Source of the DNA: Streptomyces venezuelae | GTDB lineage: Bacteria; Actinomycetota; Actinomycetes; Streptomycetales; Streptomycetaceae | NCBI RefSeq assembly: GCF_008642335.1 | Contig: NZ_CP029191.1 | Location: 2,976,001-3,040,000 of the forward strand | DNA length: 64,000 bases | Reading direction: 5' to 3' | Notes under the pieces: generated by a model | The model's input: the letters and a program-made list of their open reading frames with translations, nothing else | The model's database searches: none | What the model was told of the DNA's origin: nothing | Program-made: the position numbers and the translations under genes | Shown: one piece after another, positions 48,564 through 57,293 of the stretch | How positions within the stretch are numbered: the first letter of the stretch is position 1 | Layout: each line of letters starts with the position of its first letter

Positions 48564-49826
48564 ATGCCCCACAACCCGTACTCCCGCCTCTTCGCGATAC
48601 CCGGCGCCACCGCCTTCACCCTCGGCAACCTCGTCGCACGGCTCCCCATGGGCATGTTCAGCGTGAGCGCCGTCATCATGATCTCCGGCGCCCGCGGTTC
48701 GTACGCCCTGGCCGGCGCCGTCACCGCGACCGGCCTCGCCGCGACCGCCGTCGTGGCGCCCTGGACGGCGCGGCTCGTCGACCGCCACGGCCAGGCACGC
48801 GTCGCGGTCCCCGCCACCCTGATCGCCGCGCTCGGCTCGCTCTCCCTGGTGCTGTGCGTGCGCTACGGAGCGCCCGACTGGACGCTGTTCGCGTCGTACG
48901 CCGCCACCGCCACGACGCCCAACACCGGCGGCATGTCACGGGCCCGCTGGGCACACCTCCTCAAGGGGGACGCGCAGGCCGTGCACACCGCGAACTCCTT
49001 CGAGCAGGCCGCCGACGAGCTCTGCTTCATGCTCGGTCCCGTCCTCGCCGCGTTCCTGTGCGGCGCGCTCTTTCCGCAGGCGGGCACCGTGATCGGGGTG
49101 ATCCTGCTGGTGACCGGCGTCCTCGTCTTCGCCGCGCAGCGGGCGACGGAGCCCCCGCCACAGGGCCGTCGGGACCGTACGGACACGTCCGCCGCGGCGA
49201 AATCGCTGCTCCGCGCGCGCGGGATACCCGCCCTGCTGATCGGCTTCCTCGCCACGGGTGCCGTCTTCGGGTCGCTCGAAGTCGTCACGATCGCCTACGC
49301 CGACGGGCAGGGGCACAAGTCGGCCGCGGGTCCGGTCCTCGCCCTCCAGGCCGCGGGTTCCTGTGCGGCCGGGCTCGTCTACGGAGCCGTGGAACCGCGC
49401 GGGTCACTCGGCCGCCGTCACGTCCTGTGCGCCGCCGCGATGGCGGGCCTCATGCCGCTGCCGCTGCTCGCGGCGGTGTCGACCGGGTCGCTGATCGTCC
49501 TCGCCGGGGCGCTGCTGTGCGCGGGGATGGCTACGGCCCCCGCGATGGTCACCGCCATGACGCTGGTGCAACACCGCACCCCCGAGGGCCGGTTGAACGA
49601 GGGCATGACCCTCGCCGTGACCGGCATCCTCGGGGGCATCGCCTGCGGCGCGGCGGGCGGCGGCTGGGCGGTGGAGCACCTGGGCACCGCCGCGAGCTAC
49701 GGCGTGCCGGTCGCCGCCGCCTGCTGCGCCCTGCTGCTCAGCAGCGCGCAGGCTTGCGCCACGAGCACTCGAGCTCGGCCCCGTCGCCGCCGTCCCGCTC
49801 CACCGCACGTGTCGAACGCGGCGTGA
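48564..49826 (+). CDS. MFS transporter
   Basis: A 420-residue twelve-helix major facilitator. Helix 1 begins ATAFTLGNLVARLPMGMFSV, and the helix 2-3 loop has the motif-A-like ARLVDRHGQARVAV. The second half begins at about residue 215 (GIPALLIGFLATGAVFGSLE). The ATG at 48564 has GAGGGTGG upstream. The last ~25 codons (Arg/Pro-rich) overlap the 3' end of the convergent DD-carboxypeptidase gene by 89 bases. It is divergent from the LysR gene and probably controlled by it. The substrate is unknown. Confidence 0.85.
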   Translation: MPHNPYSRLFAIPGATAFTLGNLVARLPMGMFSVSAVIMISGARGSYALAGAVTATGLAATAVVAPWTARLVDRHGQARVAVPATLIAALGSLSLVLCVRYGAPDWTLFASYAATATTPNTGGMSRARWAHLLKGDAQAVHTANSFEQAADELCFMLGPVLAAFLCGALFPQAGTVIGVILLVTGVLVFAAQRATEPPPQGRRDRTDTSAAAKSLLRARGIPALLIGFLATGAVFGSLEVVTIAYADGQGHKSAAGPVLALQAAGSCAAGLVYGAVEPRGSLGRRHVLCAAAMAGLMPLPLLAAVSTGSLIVLAGALLCAGMATAPAMVTAMTLVQHRTPEGRLNEGMTLAVTGILGGIACGAAGGGWAVEHLGTAASYGVPVAAACCALLLSSAQACATSTRARPRRRRPAPPHVSNAA

Positions 49827-51342
49827 CCGGGACGGCCTTGTCCGCGGTCGAGGAGGCGAGGGTCACCACGATCGCGTCCTCGAGCGCCTTCACGGAGGAG
49901 GCCAGGTAGTTGTTCAGGATGATGCTGAAGACCAGTTCGCGTCCGTCCTTGTCCTTCACGTAGCCGGACAGCGCGGACGCGCCCGTCAACGACCCGGTCT
50001 TCGCGTGGACGTTGAGGGCGGCGGGGGTCCCGCACATCCGGGTGCGCAGCGTGCCGCCGTCGAACTTGTCCGGGTCGCAGGCCACCGGCAGGGACTTGTA
50101 CCAGTCGGCGAACCACGGCTCGCCCTTCGCCGAACGCAGCAGCTTGATGTACTGCTCGGCCGCGACGTTGTCCTTGCGCGAGAGCCCGGAGCCGTCGACC
50201 TGGCGGATCTTGCCCGGGTCGACGCCCGCGGTCTTCAGGTAGCCGCCGATGGCGGCGATGCCGTCGTCCCAACTCCCGGCCCTGCCGGTCGCCTTGTGGC
50301 CCATGGCCTTGGTGAGGCTCTCGGCGTGCATGTTGTTGGACAGCTTCATGAACGGGATCATGAGGTCCTTGAGCGGCATCGAGTCGTGCGTGGCGAGCCT
50401 GCGGGCGTCCCTCGGGGTGGCGATCCCGGCCCGGGTCGGGCCGCTCACCTTCACGCCGTGGGCGGCGAGGGCGTCGCGGAAGACGGCGGCCGCGTACTTG
50501 GTGGGTTCCCAGACGGTGACCCACTCCTTGGTGGTGTCCCCGCCGACCGGGACGGTGCCGCTGACGGTGATGACGTTCTTGCCGTGCTGCCGTTCCACGG
50601 CGATGGTGTCGGCGCCGCCCTGCGCGACGGTGGTCGCCCGCAGATCGATGTCCACGTAGTCGGTCTTCGGCGTCACGCGCACGCGTGGCTCGGCCCCGGC
50701 CCGCGCGCCGGGCGAGACCTCGACGATGACGGTCCCGGTGTCGTAGTCGGTGTCGGGTGCGACGCTGAGCGCGCTGATCTGCGCGGCGTAGTACGAGGAC
50801 TCGTCGTCGCCGCCCCAGGTGTCGCCGATGCGCTTGCTGTCGAAGCGCGTGTCGTCGGCGACGAGCCGCCCGGCGACCCGTTTGATCCCCGAGTCGGCGA
50901 TCTTCGCGGCCAGTTGGTCGTAGTCCTTGGCGAGGGTCGTGGGGTCGCCGGTGCCCCGAAGGTAGAGGTCGCCGCGCAGCTCGGAGCCGCGCCGCTGCGC
51001 GGTGGTGCGTACGTCGGTGGTGAACCGGTGGCCGGGGCCGAGGAGTTCCATGGCGGCGGCGGAGGTGAGCAGCTTGGTGTTGGAGGCGGGCATCAGGCGG
51101 CCGCTGGGGAGGTGCTGGTACAGGATGTCGCCGGACGCGGAGTCGGCGACCACGACACTGGCCACGCCGCCCTCCATGCGCGGGTCGCCGAGGATGGTGT
51201 CGATGGCTTCGGGCAGCCCCGACCGGTCGGAGTCCGCGCCGGCCGGAGTTCCGGCGGAGAGCCCGGCCGCCGCGACGGCGAGCACGGCGGGCCAGATCCA
51301 GTGGCGCATGCGGGTGTTGACGCGTCTCACGGGTCTACTCAT
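49738..51342 (-). CDS. dacB: D-alanyl-D-alanine carboxypeptidase/endopeptidase (PBP4, S13 family)
   Basis: A 534-residue penicillin-binding protein of class C (S13). A signal peptide (about 12-36) is followed by SxxK at Ser87-Lys90 (ASNTK), SxN at Ser335-Asn337, and KTG at 448-450, with the large inserted domains between SxxK and SxN typical of PBP4/DacB. It trims or cleaves peptidoglycan cross-links outside the membrane. The ATG at 51342 is chosen; an ATG at 51309 closer to the signal peptide is possible. The C-terminus (WRKPARC) is antisense to the end of the MFS gene. Confidence 0.88.
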   Translation of the reverse strand: MSRPVRRVNTRMRHWIWPAVLAVAAAGLSAGTPAGADSDRSGLPEAIDTILGDPRMEGGVASVVVADSASGDILYQHLPSGRLMPASNTKLLTSAAAMELLGPGHRFTTDVRTTAQRRGSELRGDLYLRGTGDPTTLAKDYDQLAAKIADSGIKRVAGRLVADDTRFDSKRIGDTWGGDDESSYYAAQISALSVAPDTDYDTGTVIVEVSPGARAGAEPRVRVTPKTDYVDIDLRATTVAQGGADTIAVERQHGKNVITVSGTVPVGGDTTKEWVTVWEPTKYAAAVFRDALAAHGVKVSGPTRAGIATPRDARRLATHDSMPLKDLMIPFMKLSNNMHAESLTKAMGHKATGRAGSWDDGIAAIGGYLKTAGVDPGKIRQVDGSGLSRKDNVAAEQYIKLLRSAKGEPWFADWYKSLPVACDPDKFDGGTLRTRMCGTPAALNVHAKTGSLTGASALSGYVKDKDGRELVFSIILNNYLASSVKALEDAIVVTLASSTADKAVPVTPRSTRAVERDGGDGAELECSWRKPARC

Positions 51343-51432
51343 GACCCTGGAGCATCCCGGACTCGGCCGCCCCGCAACAGACCCCACTCCGGCCGCGTGT
51401 CGCGGGACGTACGAAAGGTCCGGTCGTGCGGC

Positions 51433-52215
51433 TCAGTGGTCCTGCAGGCGGCGTCGTTGGGGCGGCAACGCGGCCAGGAGGGTCAGGGCGGGGGCTGGTC
51501 CTGTCGGGCCGTTGTTCGCGCGGCGGCAGACCAGGGCGTCGGGGTCGTCGGCGGGCGCCTGGAGGCTGTACCCGTCCGGGCAGGCGGACCCCGGCTCGCC
51601 CTTCTCGCCCCGATCGCCCTTCTCACCCCGCTCGCCACGGGGGCCCGCCGGCCCGGCGGCGCCGTCCGTACCGGGCGGCCCGGCCGGTCCCATCGGTCCC
51701 GTCTGCCCCTGGTCACCGGTGCGGCCGTCCTGCCCCGCCGCGCCCGGCTCACCGGGTTTTCCCGGCTCTCCGGAGGCACCGGGTGCACCCGGTTCGCCCG
51801 GTTCCCCCTGGGGGCCCCGGTCGCCGCGCTCCCCCGCGTCGCCCTGTTCTCCGGCCTCGCCCTGCTGTCCGCCGTTGCCCTGCGCGCCCTTCTCGCCGGG
51901 CTTCCCGTCCTCGCCGGGGGTGCCGGCGGGGACCTTGACCCGGCCCAGCAGGTCGTCGATGGCGTCGGAGGGGTCCGGTGCGGCGGGGGTGTCGCCGTGC
52001 GCACGGACCTGGGCGCGCAGGGTGCGTACATCGCGGGCGAGGGTGGAGACGGCCTCTCCGCGCCGGTCGGCCTCCGTCGCGAATTGATCGGCGCGGCGGT
52101 CCCCGGCGTCGATCCGCGCCCAGAGGATGGCCGCGACGCCGGAGAGGGCGAGCAGCACGCAGACGAGGAAGACGGTGCGCCAGCGGTGGGCCAGGAGTCG
52201 CTCGAGCTGGGTCAC
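51433..52215 (-). CDS. Membrane-anchored collagen-like protein
   Basis: A 260-residue protein. One N-terminal transmembrane helix (about 14-33) precedes a coiled-coil-like segment (40-75, FATEADRRGEAVSTLARDVR). An uninterrupted run of 38 Gly-X-Y triplets follows (98-211; many are GEP, GPP, GER, GDR or GEK). A C-terminal region with Cys residues (SACPDGYSL, VCRR) completes it. The triplets should form a trimeric collagen-like stalk outside the membrane, with the coiled coil as trimerisation seed. The GTG start overlaps the stop of the small upstream gene (GTGA). Collagen-like proteins of this build occur in phage tails and on bacterial surfaces; the transmembrane helix favours the latter. Confidence 0.8.
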   Translation of the reverse strand: MTQLERLLAHRWRTVFLVCVLLALSGVAAILWARIDAGDRRADQFATEADRRGEAVSTLARDVRTLRAQVRAHGDTPAAPDPSDAIDDLLGRVKVPAGTPGEDGKPGEKGAQGNGGQQGEAGEQGDAGERGDRGPQGEPGEPGAPGASGEPGKPGEPGAAGQDGRTGDQGQTGPMGPAGPPGTDGAAGPAGPRGERGEKGDRGEKGEPGSACPDGYSLQAPADDPDALVCRRANNGPTGPAPALTLLAALPPQRRRLQDH

Positions 52216-52484
52216 GGCGTGCCTCCGAGCCGTTGGTTGTCCATGAGCAGCCGTGCGATCTCGCTCTGGTCGTGCGCGTGCAGTGCGTTCAACTCGGCTA
52301 ACTTCGCGTCGCGCTCCGCGACCTGGCGTTCCAGCCGGTCCCGCTCGATCTGGAGTTTCTCCGTCAGGTTCGAGAACCCCATGACCGCGTTCTCACCGCG
52401 TTTGCCGAGATACGCCACCACTGCCGCGCCCAGAACCCCCAGGGTGGCGAGTACGGAGCCGAAGAGAGTGACGGTGGCATCCAA
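52212..52484 (-). CDS. Small membrane protein with a coiled coil, operon partner of the collagen-like gene
   Basis: A 90-residue protein. An N-terminal transmembrane helix (about 5-25, LFGSVLATLGVLGAAVVAYL) is followed by a charged amphipathic coiled coil (about 38-75, LTEKLQIERDRLERQVAERD). It starts at TTG (52484) with AGGAGG seven bases upstream. It is coupled to the collagen-like gene by a GTGA overlap. It lies 124 bases downstream of the ssrA terminator. The architecture is like small phage or holin-associated proteins, but nothing else phage-like is nearby. It could pair with the collagen-like protein in the membrane. Confidence 0.72.
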   Translation of the reverse strand: MDATVTLFGSVLATLGVLGAAVVAYLGKRGENAVMGFSNLTEKLQIERDRLERQVAERDAKLAELNALHAHDQSEIARLLMDNQRLGGTP

Positions 52485-52607
52485 GCGCCTGCCTCCTGCT
52501 CCTGCCTGTTCGGCCGGGCGCGAGCCGCCCGGCCGCCGCGAACCTGGACTAGTTGCACTAACGAGTCACATGACCGGAGGATGTGCTTTCGGCGTCCGGG
52601 CATGGAA

Positions 52608-52638
52608 AAAGCCCCCTGGCCTGGGGCCAGAGGGCTTT
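52608..52638 (-). terminator. ssrA terminator
   Basis: AAAGCCCCCTGGCC (52608-52621) pairs with GGCCAGAGGGCTTT (52625-52638) with one mismatch and a 3-base loop. On the minus strand it is followed by a TTTTT run. It lies 19 bases past the tmRNA 3' end. Confidence 0.9.
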
Positions 52639-52656
52639 CGCCGCACATGGGAATTG

Positions 52657-53042
52657 TGGAGATGGCGGGAATCGAACCCGCGTCCAACGGTGCAAAAGGA
52701 GGGCTTCTCCGAGCGCAGTTCGCTTCGATTTTCTCGGCCCCGGAGATCTCGCGAACAAGTCTCCGACGGGCCCAGTCACTGTTTGATTTCCCATCGAACC
52801 CCGTGACCGGGCTCGATGGTTTAGTTCCCTAGATTATGCCAGGATCCGGGTCGGGAACACTCCCGGGCTGACACCCATTTAGGGTCCTTCAGTCACTGCT
52901 TATTAGGCAGCGAGAGCGAAGGACTGGGAATCGCGCTTAGAATTGGCGATTATTGGTTGCGACATATGGTTTACGAGATCATTGCCGCTTCCTCGGCTCG
53001 CTTCCCCTGCTTCGACATCCGCTGTCGAAACCGATCATCCCC
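52657..53042 (-). ncRNA. ssrA: tmRNA
   Basis: A 386-nt transfer-messenger RNA. The 5' end GGGGATG (53042-53036) pairs with CATCTCC at the 3' end (discriminator base at 52657). The T arm is ACGCGGGTTCGATTCCCGC. The tag reading frame runs from GCC at 52947 to TAA at 52903-52905 and encodes ANSKRDSQSFALAA, with two adjacent stop codons. CCA is not encoded. With SmpB it rescues stalled ribosomes. smpB lies just upstream on the same strand. Confidence 0.93.
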
Positions 53043-53143
53043 ATGTTGATTTTTCAATACATCCCGCACCTTCGGTGAGGTGCGGTACCCATCGTACGTG
53101 ACCAACGCCCGACGATGCCAGCCAATTCCCGCGGGGTCCGTGA

Positions 53144-53177
53144 GGTCCGTGGCCCGTCGGGGTCCGTGGCCCGTCGG
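53144..53177. repeat. Perfect 17-base tandem duplication downstream of smpB
   Basis: GGTCCGTGGCCCGTCGG occurs twice without a gap (53144-53160, 53161-53177), ten bases past the smpB stop and about 100 bases before ssrA. Confidence 0.8.
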
Positions 53178-53187
53178 GGTCCGCGGG

Positions 53188-53709
53188 CTAGGCGCCGCGC
53201 TGGCGCCGCTTGGCCGCCTCGATCGCGCGGTTCGTCTCGCGCAGGTCCTGCTTCTCCTTGAGCGCCTGCCGCTTGTCGTACTCCTTCTTGCCCTTGGCCA
53301 GCGCGATCTCGACCTTGACCCGGCTGTCCTTGAAGTACAGGGCCAGGGGCACGATGGTGTGACCCGTCTCCTGGGACTTCGACTCCAGCTTGTCGATCTC
53401 CGCGCGGTGCAGCAGGAGCTTGCGCTTCCGCGTGGCGGAGTGGTTGGTCCACGTGCCCTGCACGTACTCCGGGACGTGGATGTTGTGCAGCCACGCCTCG
53501 CCGCGGTCGATGTGCACGAACCCGTCCACCAGGGAGGCACGGCCGAGACGCAGTGACTTGACCTCGGTGCCCATGAGGACGAGGCCGCACTCGTACGTGT
53601 CCAGGATGTGGTAGTCGTGCCGCGCCTTCTTGTTCTGCGCGACCATCTTCCGGGCGGGTGCCTTCTCAGCGGCCTTCGCGGCCTTGCGCTTTACCTTTTC
53701 CTTCGCCAT
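53188..53709 (-). CDS. smpB: SsrA-binding protein
   Basis: A 173-residue SmpB. The OB-fold core contains [40 protein letters not shown] and a C-terminal helix-forming tail, [17 protein letters not shown], that mimics an mRNA codon in the decoding centre. It is Lys/Arg-rich at the N-terminus (about 25 residues, an extension usual in actinobacteria). It recruits tmRNA to stalled ribosomes; ssrA follows on the same strand. The ATG at 53709 is 18 bases downstream of the Ctp protease stop, so the gene may be co-transcribed with ctp-ftsX-ftsE. Confidence 0.95.
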   Translation of the reverse strand: MAKEKVKRKAAKAAEKAPARKMVAQNKKARHDYHILDTYECGLVLMGTEVKSLRLGRASLVDGFVHIDRGEAWLHNIHVPEYVQGTWTNHSATRKRKLLLHRAEIDKLESKSQETGHTIVPLALYFKDSRVKVEIALAKGKKEYDKRQALKEKQDLRETNRAIEAAKRRQRGA

Positions 53710-53727
53710 AGTGCGGCCATTTTCGCA

Positions 53728-54933
53728 CTACGAGGGGGGTCCGAGGCCAGTCAATACCGTCTCGGCCCGCTTCTCGGCCCCGTCCTCGGCCTCCAGGTCC
53801 GGGGTGATGCCCCGCCCGTCGACGGCCCGCCCCGAAGGGGTGCGGTAGTGGCCGACGGTCAGCTCGGCGACGGAGCCGTCGGGCAGCCGGCTCGGCATCT
53901 GGACCGACCCCTTGCCGAAGGTCCTCGTGCCCACCACCACGGCGCGGCCGCGGTCCTGGAGGGCGCCGGTGAGCAGCTCGGCCGCGCTCATCGTGCCGCC
54001 GTCGACGAGGGCGACCACGGGCCGGTCCGTGTCGCCGCCGCGCTCGGCGTGCAGGGCCTTCTCCTCGCCGCGCACGTCGTACGTCGCGACGAGGCCGCCG
54101 TCGACCAGGGCGGAGGTGGCGGTGACCGCCTCCGAGACCAGGCCTCCGGAGTTGCCGCGCAGGTCGAGCAGGATCCCGGCGCCCTCCGGGGCGTCGCGCA
54201 CCGCGCTCCGCACGGCCTCTCCGGAGCCCTTGGTGAACGCGTCGACCTTGATCGTGACGGCGTCGTCGGACGCCTCGGTGACCGTGACGGAGTCCGTGGT
54301 GAGCCTCGCCCTGTGCAGTTTCGCGCTCCACGCGCGCGTGCCCCGCTCCAGGCCGAGGACCACCGGTGTGCCCGCGCGTTCACCGCGCAGCATGGAGAGG
54401 ACGTCGGTCACGGGGCGGCCCTTGACGCGCTCGCCGTCGACGGAGCGCAGCCGGTCGCCCTCGCGGATGCCGGCCCGCGCCGCGGGGCCGTCCTTCTGGA
54501 CCTTGGAGATCTCGATGTGTCCGTCGGCCGCGCGCCGCGCCCAGAGCCCCACGCCGGTGTACGCGCCGTCGAGCGCCTTCTCGAACTCCTGGAACTCCCC
54601 CGGCGAGTACACCGACCCCCAGCGGTCCCCGCTGCGGCTGACGGCCTCCTCGGCGGCGTCCTTGCCGGACTTGCCGTCGGCCATCGCCTCCGCGGCGGCG
54701 TCGGCGGCCTTGTCGGCGGTGTCGCCGGTGTGGGCCTCGCCCTGCGGCGCCGCGAGGGCGTCGGAACGCAGGGCGGGGGGCGGCTCATTCCGGCCGTCGT
54801 CCGCCGCGTCGCTCCAGGAGCCGGTGGCCGCGCCGGTGACGAGGACGCTCGCGAAGACCAATGTCAGGGTCGCCCCGCGGCGGATGCGGCGGGGCCCGGA
54901 GAACCGTTCGGCGAACCGGTCGAGGCCTGACAT
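53728..54933 (-). CDS. Carboxy-terminal processing protease (S41A, CtpA-like)
   Basis: A 401-residue exported serine protease. The signal anchor is at about 20-38 (ATLTLVFASVLVTGAATGSW). A low-complexity Ala/Asp linker (about 55-95) leads to a PDZ domain (about 125-200, with IREGDRLRSVDGERVKGRPV). The S41 domain has Ser316 (DGGTMSAAEL) and Lys341 (RTFGKGSVQ) as the catalytic dyad. It cleaves C-termini of envelope proteins outside the membrane. The ATG at 54933 is the supported start. It sits between ftsX and smpB on one strand, in the order usual for Streptomyces. Confidence 0.88.
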   Translation of the reverse strand: MSGLDRFAERFSGPRRIRRGATLTLVFASVLVTGAATGSWSDAADDGRNEPPPALRSDALAAPQGEAHTGDTADKAADAAAEAMADGKSGKDAAEEAVSRSGDRWGSVYSPGEFQEFEKALDGAYTGVGLWARRAADGHIEISKVQKDGPAARAGIREGDRLRSVDGERVKGRPVTDVLSMLRGERAGTPVVLGLERGTRAWSAKLHRARLTTDSVTVTEASDDAVTIKVDAFTKGSGEAVRSAVRDAPEGAGILLDLRGNSGGLVSEAVTATSALVDGGLVATYDVRGEEKALHAERGGDTDRPVVALVDGGTMSAAELLTGALQDRGRAVVVGTRTFGKGSVQMPSRLPDGSVAELTVGHYRTPSGRAVDGRGITPDLEAEDGAEKRAETVLTGLGPPS

Positions 54934-55011
54934 GACGGTGAGTCTAGGACAACGAAGGGCGCCGCACGGTGGGTTGAACCGCACGACGCCCTGCCACGCT
55001 GAGGGCTCTTG

Positions 55012-55929
55012 TCACACCTTCAGGTACTTGCGCAACGCGAAGAACGCGGCAAGCGCGGGCATCAGAAGGCCGATCGCGAGCACCAGCGGCAGCTTGGCCA
55101 GGACCGCGTCCCAGCCGAGGAAGTTGATCAGGTTGATCTTCTCGGAGAGTTCGAGACCGTGGTCGATCATGAAGTACCTGCCGACGAGCAGCATGCCGCA
55201 GGCGAGCCCGCCGCCGATGAGACCGGCGACCGCGGCCTCCATGATGAACGGCATCTGGATGTAGAAGCTCGACGCGCCGACGAGCCGCATGATGCCGGTC
55301 TCGCGTCTGCGGCTGAACGCCGAGACACGCACGGTGTTGACGATCAGCATCAGCGCGACGACGAGCATGAGCGCCATCACCGCCACGGCCGCCCAGTTCA
55401 TGCCGTTCAACAGCCCGAAGAGGTTGTCCAGATAGCCCTTCTGGTCCTGCACGGCCTGCACGCCGTCACGCCCGGAGAAGGCGGTCGCGACCACCTGGTA
55501 CTTCTCCGGGTCCTTCAGCTTGATGCGGAACGACTCCTGCATCTGGTCCGGCGTCAGCGAGCTGGACAGCGGGGAGTCCCCGAACTGCTCCTTGTAGTGC
55601 TTGTACGCCTCGTCCGCCGACTCGTGGACGACCTTGTCCACGACGGGCATCTTCTTCAGATCGCCGAGGATCTGGTCCTTCTGCTCATTCGTGACGGCGC
55701 CCTTGGCGCACTTGGGGTCCTGCTCGGCGTCGGCCTTGTTGCACAGGAAGATCGAGACGTTGACCTTGTCGTACCAGTAGCCCTTCATCGTGCTCACCTG
55801 GTCACGCATGAGCAGCGAGCCGCCGAACAGGGCGAGCGAGAGCGCTACGGAGACGATGACCGCGAAGGTCATCGTGAGATTTCGGCGGAGACCGACGCCG
55901 ATCTCCGACAGGACGAACTGGGCGCGCAT
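55012..55929 (-). CDS. ftsX: Cell-division permease-like protein FtsX
   Basis: A 305-residue FtsX. Four transmembrane helices are expected (first at about 21-41, MTFAVIVSVALSLALFGGSL; the last three at about 175-300). A large extracytoplasmic loop (about 45-170) has two Cys in FLCNKADAEQDPKCAKG. With FtsE it forms an ABC-transporter-like complex that activates peptidoglycan hydrolases in a cell-cycle-dependent way. In mycobacteria the partner is RipC. It begins at the ATG at 55929, downstream of ftsE after 83 bases on the same strand. Confidence 0.93.
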   Translation of the reverse strand: MRAQFVLSEIGVGLRRNLTMTFAVIVSVALSLALFGGSLLMRDQVSTMKGYWYDKVNVSIFLCNKADAEQDPKCAKGAVTNEQKDQILGDLKKMPVVDKVVHESADEAYKHYKEQFGDSPLSSSLTPDQMQESFRIKLKDPEKYQVVATAFSGRDGVQAVQDQKGYLDNLFGLLNGMNWAAVAVMALMLVVALMLIVNTVRVSAFSRRRETGIMRLVGASSFYIQMPFIMEAAVAGLIGGGLACGMLLVGRYFMIDHGLELSEKINLINFLGWDAVLAKLPLVLAIGLLMPALAAFFALRKYLKV

Positions 55930-56012
55930 GGCGGCCTTTCAGTGGATCAGATTGATCAGGTGGATCAGACGGAACGGGCGAGCTGACCTGCCGACTCGGG
56001 CGAACCGAGCCG

Positions 56013-56702
56013 TCAGTGCTGGTAGCCGTACACGCCGCGAGACTGGTCGCGGACGAGGCGGCCCTTCTCCAGCTCGATGACCCGCTTGCGCATCTGGTCC
56101 ACGATCTGCTGGTCGTGGGTGGCCATCACGACGGTGGTGCCGGTGCGGTTGATCCGGTCGAGCAGCTTCATGATGCCGACGGACGTCTGGGGGTCGAGGT
56201 TGCCCGTCGGCTCGTCGGCGATGAGGAGCTTGGGCCGGTTGACGAACGCGCGCGCGATGGCGACGCGTTGCTGCTCACCGCCGGAGAGCTCGCCCGGCAT
56301 CCGGTCCTCCTTGCCGCCGAGGCCCACGAGATCGAGGACCTGGGGCACGGACTTGCGGATCTCGCCGCGGGACTTGCCGATGACTTCCTGCGCGAAGGCG
56401 ACGTTCTCGCCGACGGTCTTGTTGGGCAGGAGCCGGAAGTCCTGGAAGACGGTGCCCAGCTGGCGGCGCATGTGCGGCACCTTCCAGTTGGACAGGCGCG
56501 CGAGGTCCTTGCCCAGGACGTGCACCTGGCCGTGGCTGGTGCGCTCCTCACGCAGGACGAGACGCAGGAAAGTGGACTTTCCGGAGCCGGAGGATCCCAC
56601 CAGGAAGACGAACTCGCCCTTCTCGATCTCCAGGGAGACATCCCTGAGCGCGGGGCGGGACTGCTTCGGGTAGGCCTTGGAGACGTTGTCGAATCGGATC
56701 AC
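56013..56702 (-). CDS. ftsE: Cell-division ATP-binding protein FtsE
   Basis: A 229-residue ABC ATPase. Walker A is GSSGSGKST (36-44), the Q-loop is in [10 protein letters not shown], the signature is LSGGEQQRV, Walker B is LLIADEPT, and the H-loop is ATHD. It is the cytoplasmic partner of FtsX. The start is the GTG at 56702; the frame is open to 57152 but the extra part is unlike FtsE and has no supported start. It is divergent from the small zinc-ribbon membrane protein gene. The Shine-Dalgarno before this GTG is weak. Confidence 0.92.
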   Translation of the reverse strand: MIRFDNVSKAYPKQSRPALRDVSLEIEKGEFVFLVGSSGSGKSTFLRLVLREERTSHGQVHVLGKDLARLSNWKVPHMRRQLGTVFQDFRLLPNKTVGENVAFAQEVIGKSRGEIRKSVPQVLDLVGLGGKEDRMPGELSGGEQQRVAIARAFVNRPKLLIADEPTGNLDPQTSVGIMKLLDRINRTGTTVVMATHDQQIVDQMRKRVIELEKGRLVRDQSRGVYGYQH

Positions 56703-56930
56703 GGATGCACCACGGGTTGCCGGGGGTAGGTGAGCGTGACCATACGCGAACCCGGTACGCGAGCGCAGTCGGCGTCCTGAGTTGCGCGAATTGTCACGCC
56801 TGGCGGTGTCGGAAACCGTCACGAAGGGGCGGGCCGCGCCGAAATCCGTGGAAGCTGGCACAGTGGTAGGGGGAACGATTGGGTTACCCCTAGCGTTGGG
56901 CAGGCTGAGACTGTGCGGGAGGAGAAGCGC

Positions 56931-57122
56931 ATGACCCTGGATCGGTTGGTATGCGCGAACTGCGCAGCGCCCGTGAGTGAAGGCCGCTGCCCCGTGTGCC
57001 GGGCCAATCGCGAGCGCATGCAGCAGGAGGGCCCCTTCGCGGGGCTCAACCCCGCGGCTCTGATAGCGCTGCTCGTGGTGCTGATCGCGGCGGTCGCGCT
57101 GTTGGCGCACCAGTCCGCGTAG
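56931..57122 (+). CDS. Small zinc-ribbon membrane protein
   Basis: A 63-residue protein. Two CxxC knuckles (CANC and CPVC, about residues 9-24) form a zinc ribbon at the N-terminus. One C-terminal transmembrane helix follows ([20 protein letters not shown]). The ATG at 56931 has GGAGGAG seven bases upstream; a GTG at 56913 overlaps that site and is less likely. It is divergent from ftsE. Similar short proteins at this position are, from memory, common in Streptomyces; no function is known. Confidence 0.82.
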   Translation: MTLDRLVCANCAAPVSEGRCPVCRANRERMQQEGPFAGLNPAALIALLVVLIAAVALLAHQSA

Positions 57123-57185
57123 AACGGCTGGAATCGGTAGGACCTGGCACACAGAGAGTCACAGCGTCGTTGTGGACGCCACACG

Positions 57186-57221
57186 GAAGGGCCCGGAGCT
57201 TCGAGAAGCTCCGGGCCCTTC
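57186..57221. terminator. Bidirectional terminator between the zinc-ribbon and LAETG genes
   Basis: Perfect 16-base arms GAAGGGCCCGGAGCTT (57186-57201) and AAGCTCCGGGCCCTTC (57206-57221) with a CGAG tetraloop, followed by TTC on the plus strand. Just after it, a short GGCGTACGT repeat occurs at 57235-57270. Confidence 0.9.
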
Positions 57222-57293
57222 TTCATACGTACGTGGCGTACGTGCCGTGCGTGGCGTACGTGGCGTACGTCACCGCCGCACTGACCGCGAGGG

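Noticed and set aside
51433..52657. A prophage or integrative element inserted at the ssrA 3' end
   Set aside because: No integrase, no repeated ssrA 3' end and only two small genes are present; kept only as a possibility in the findings.
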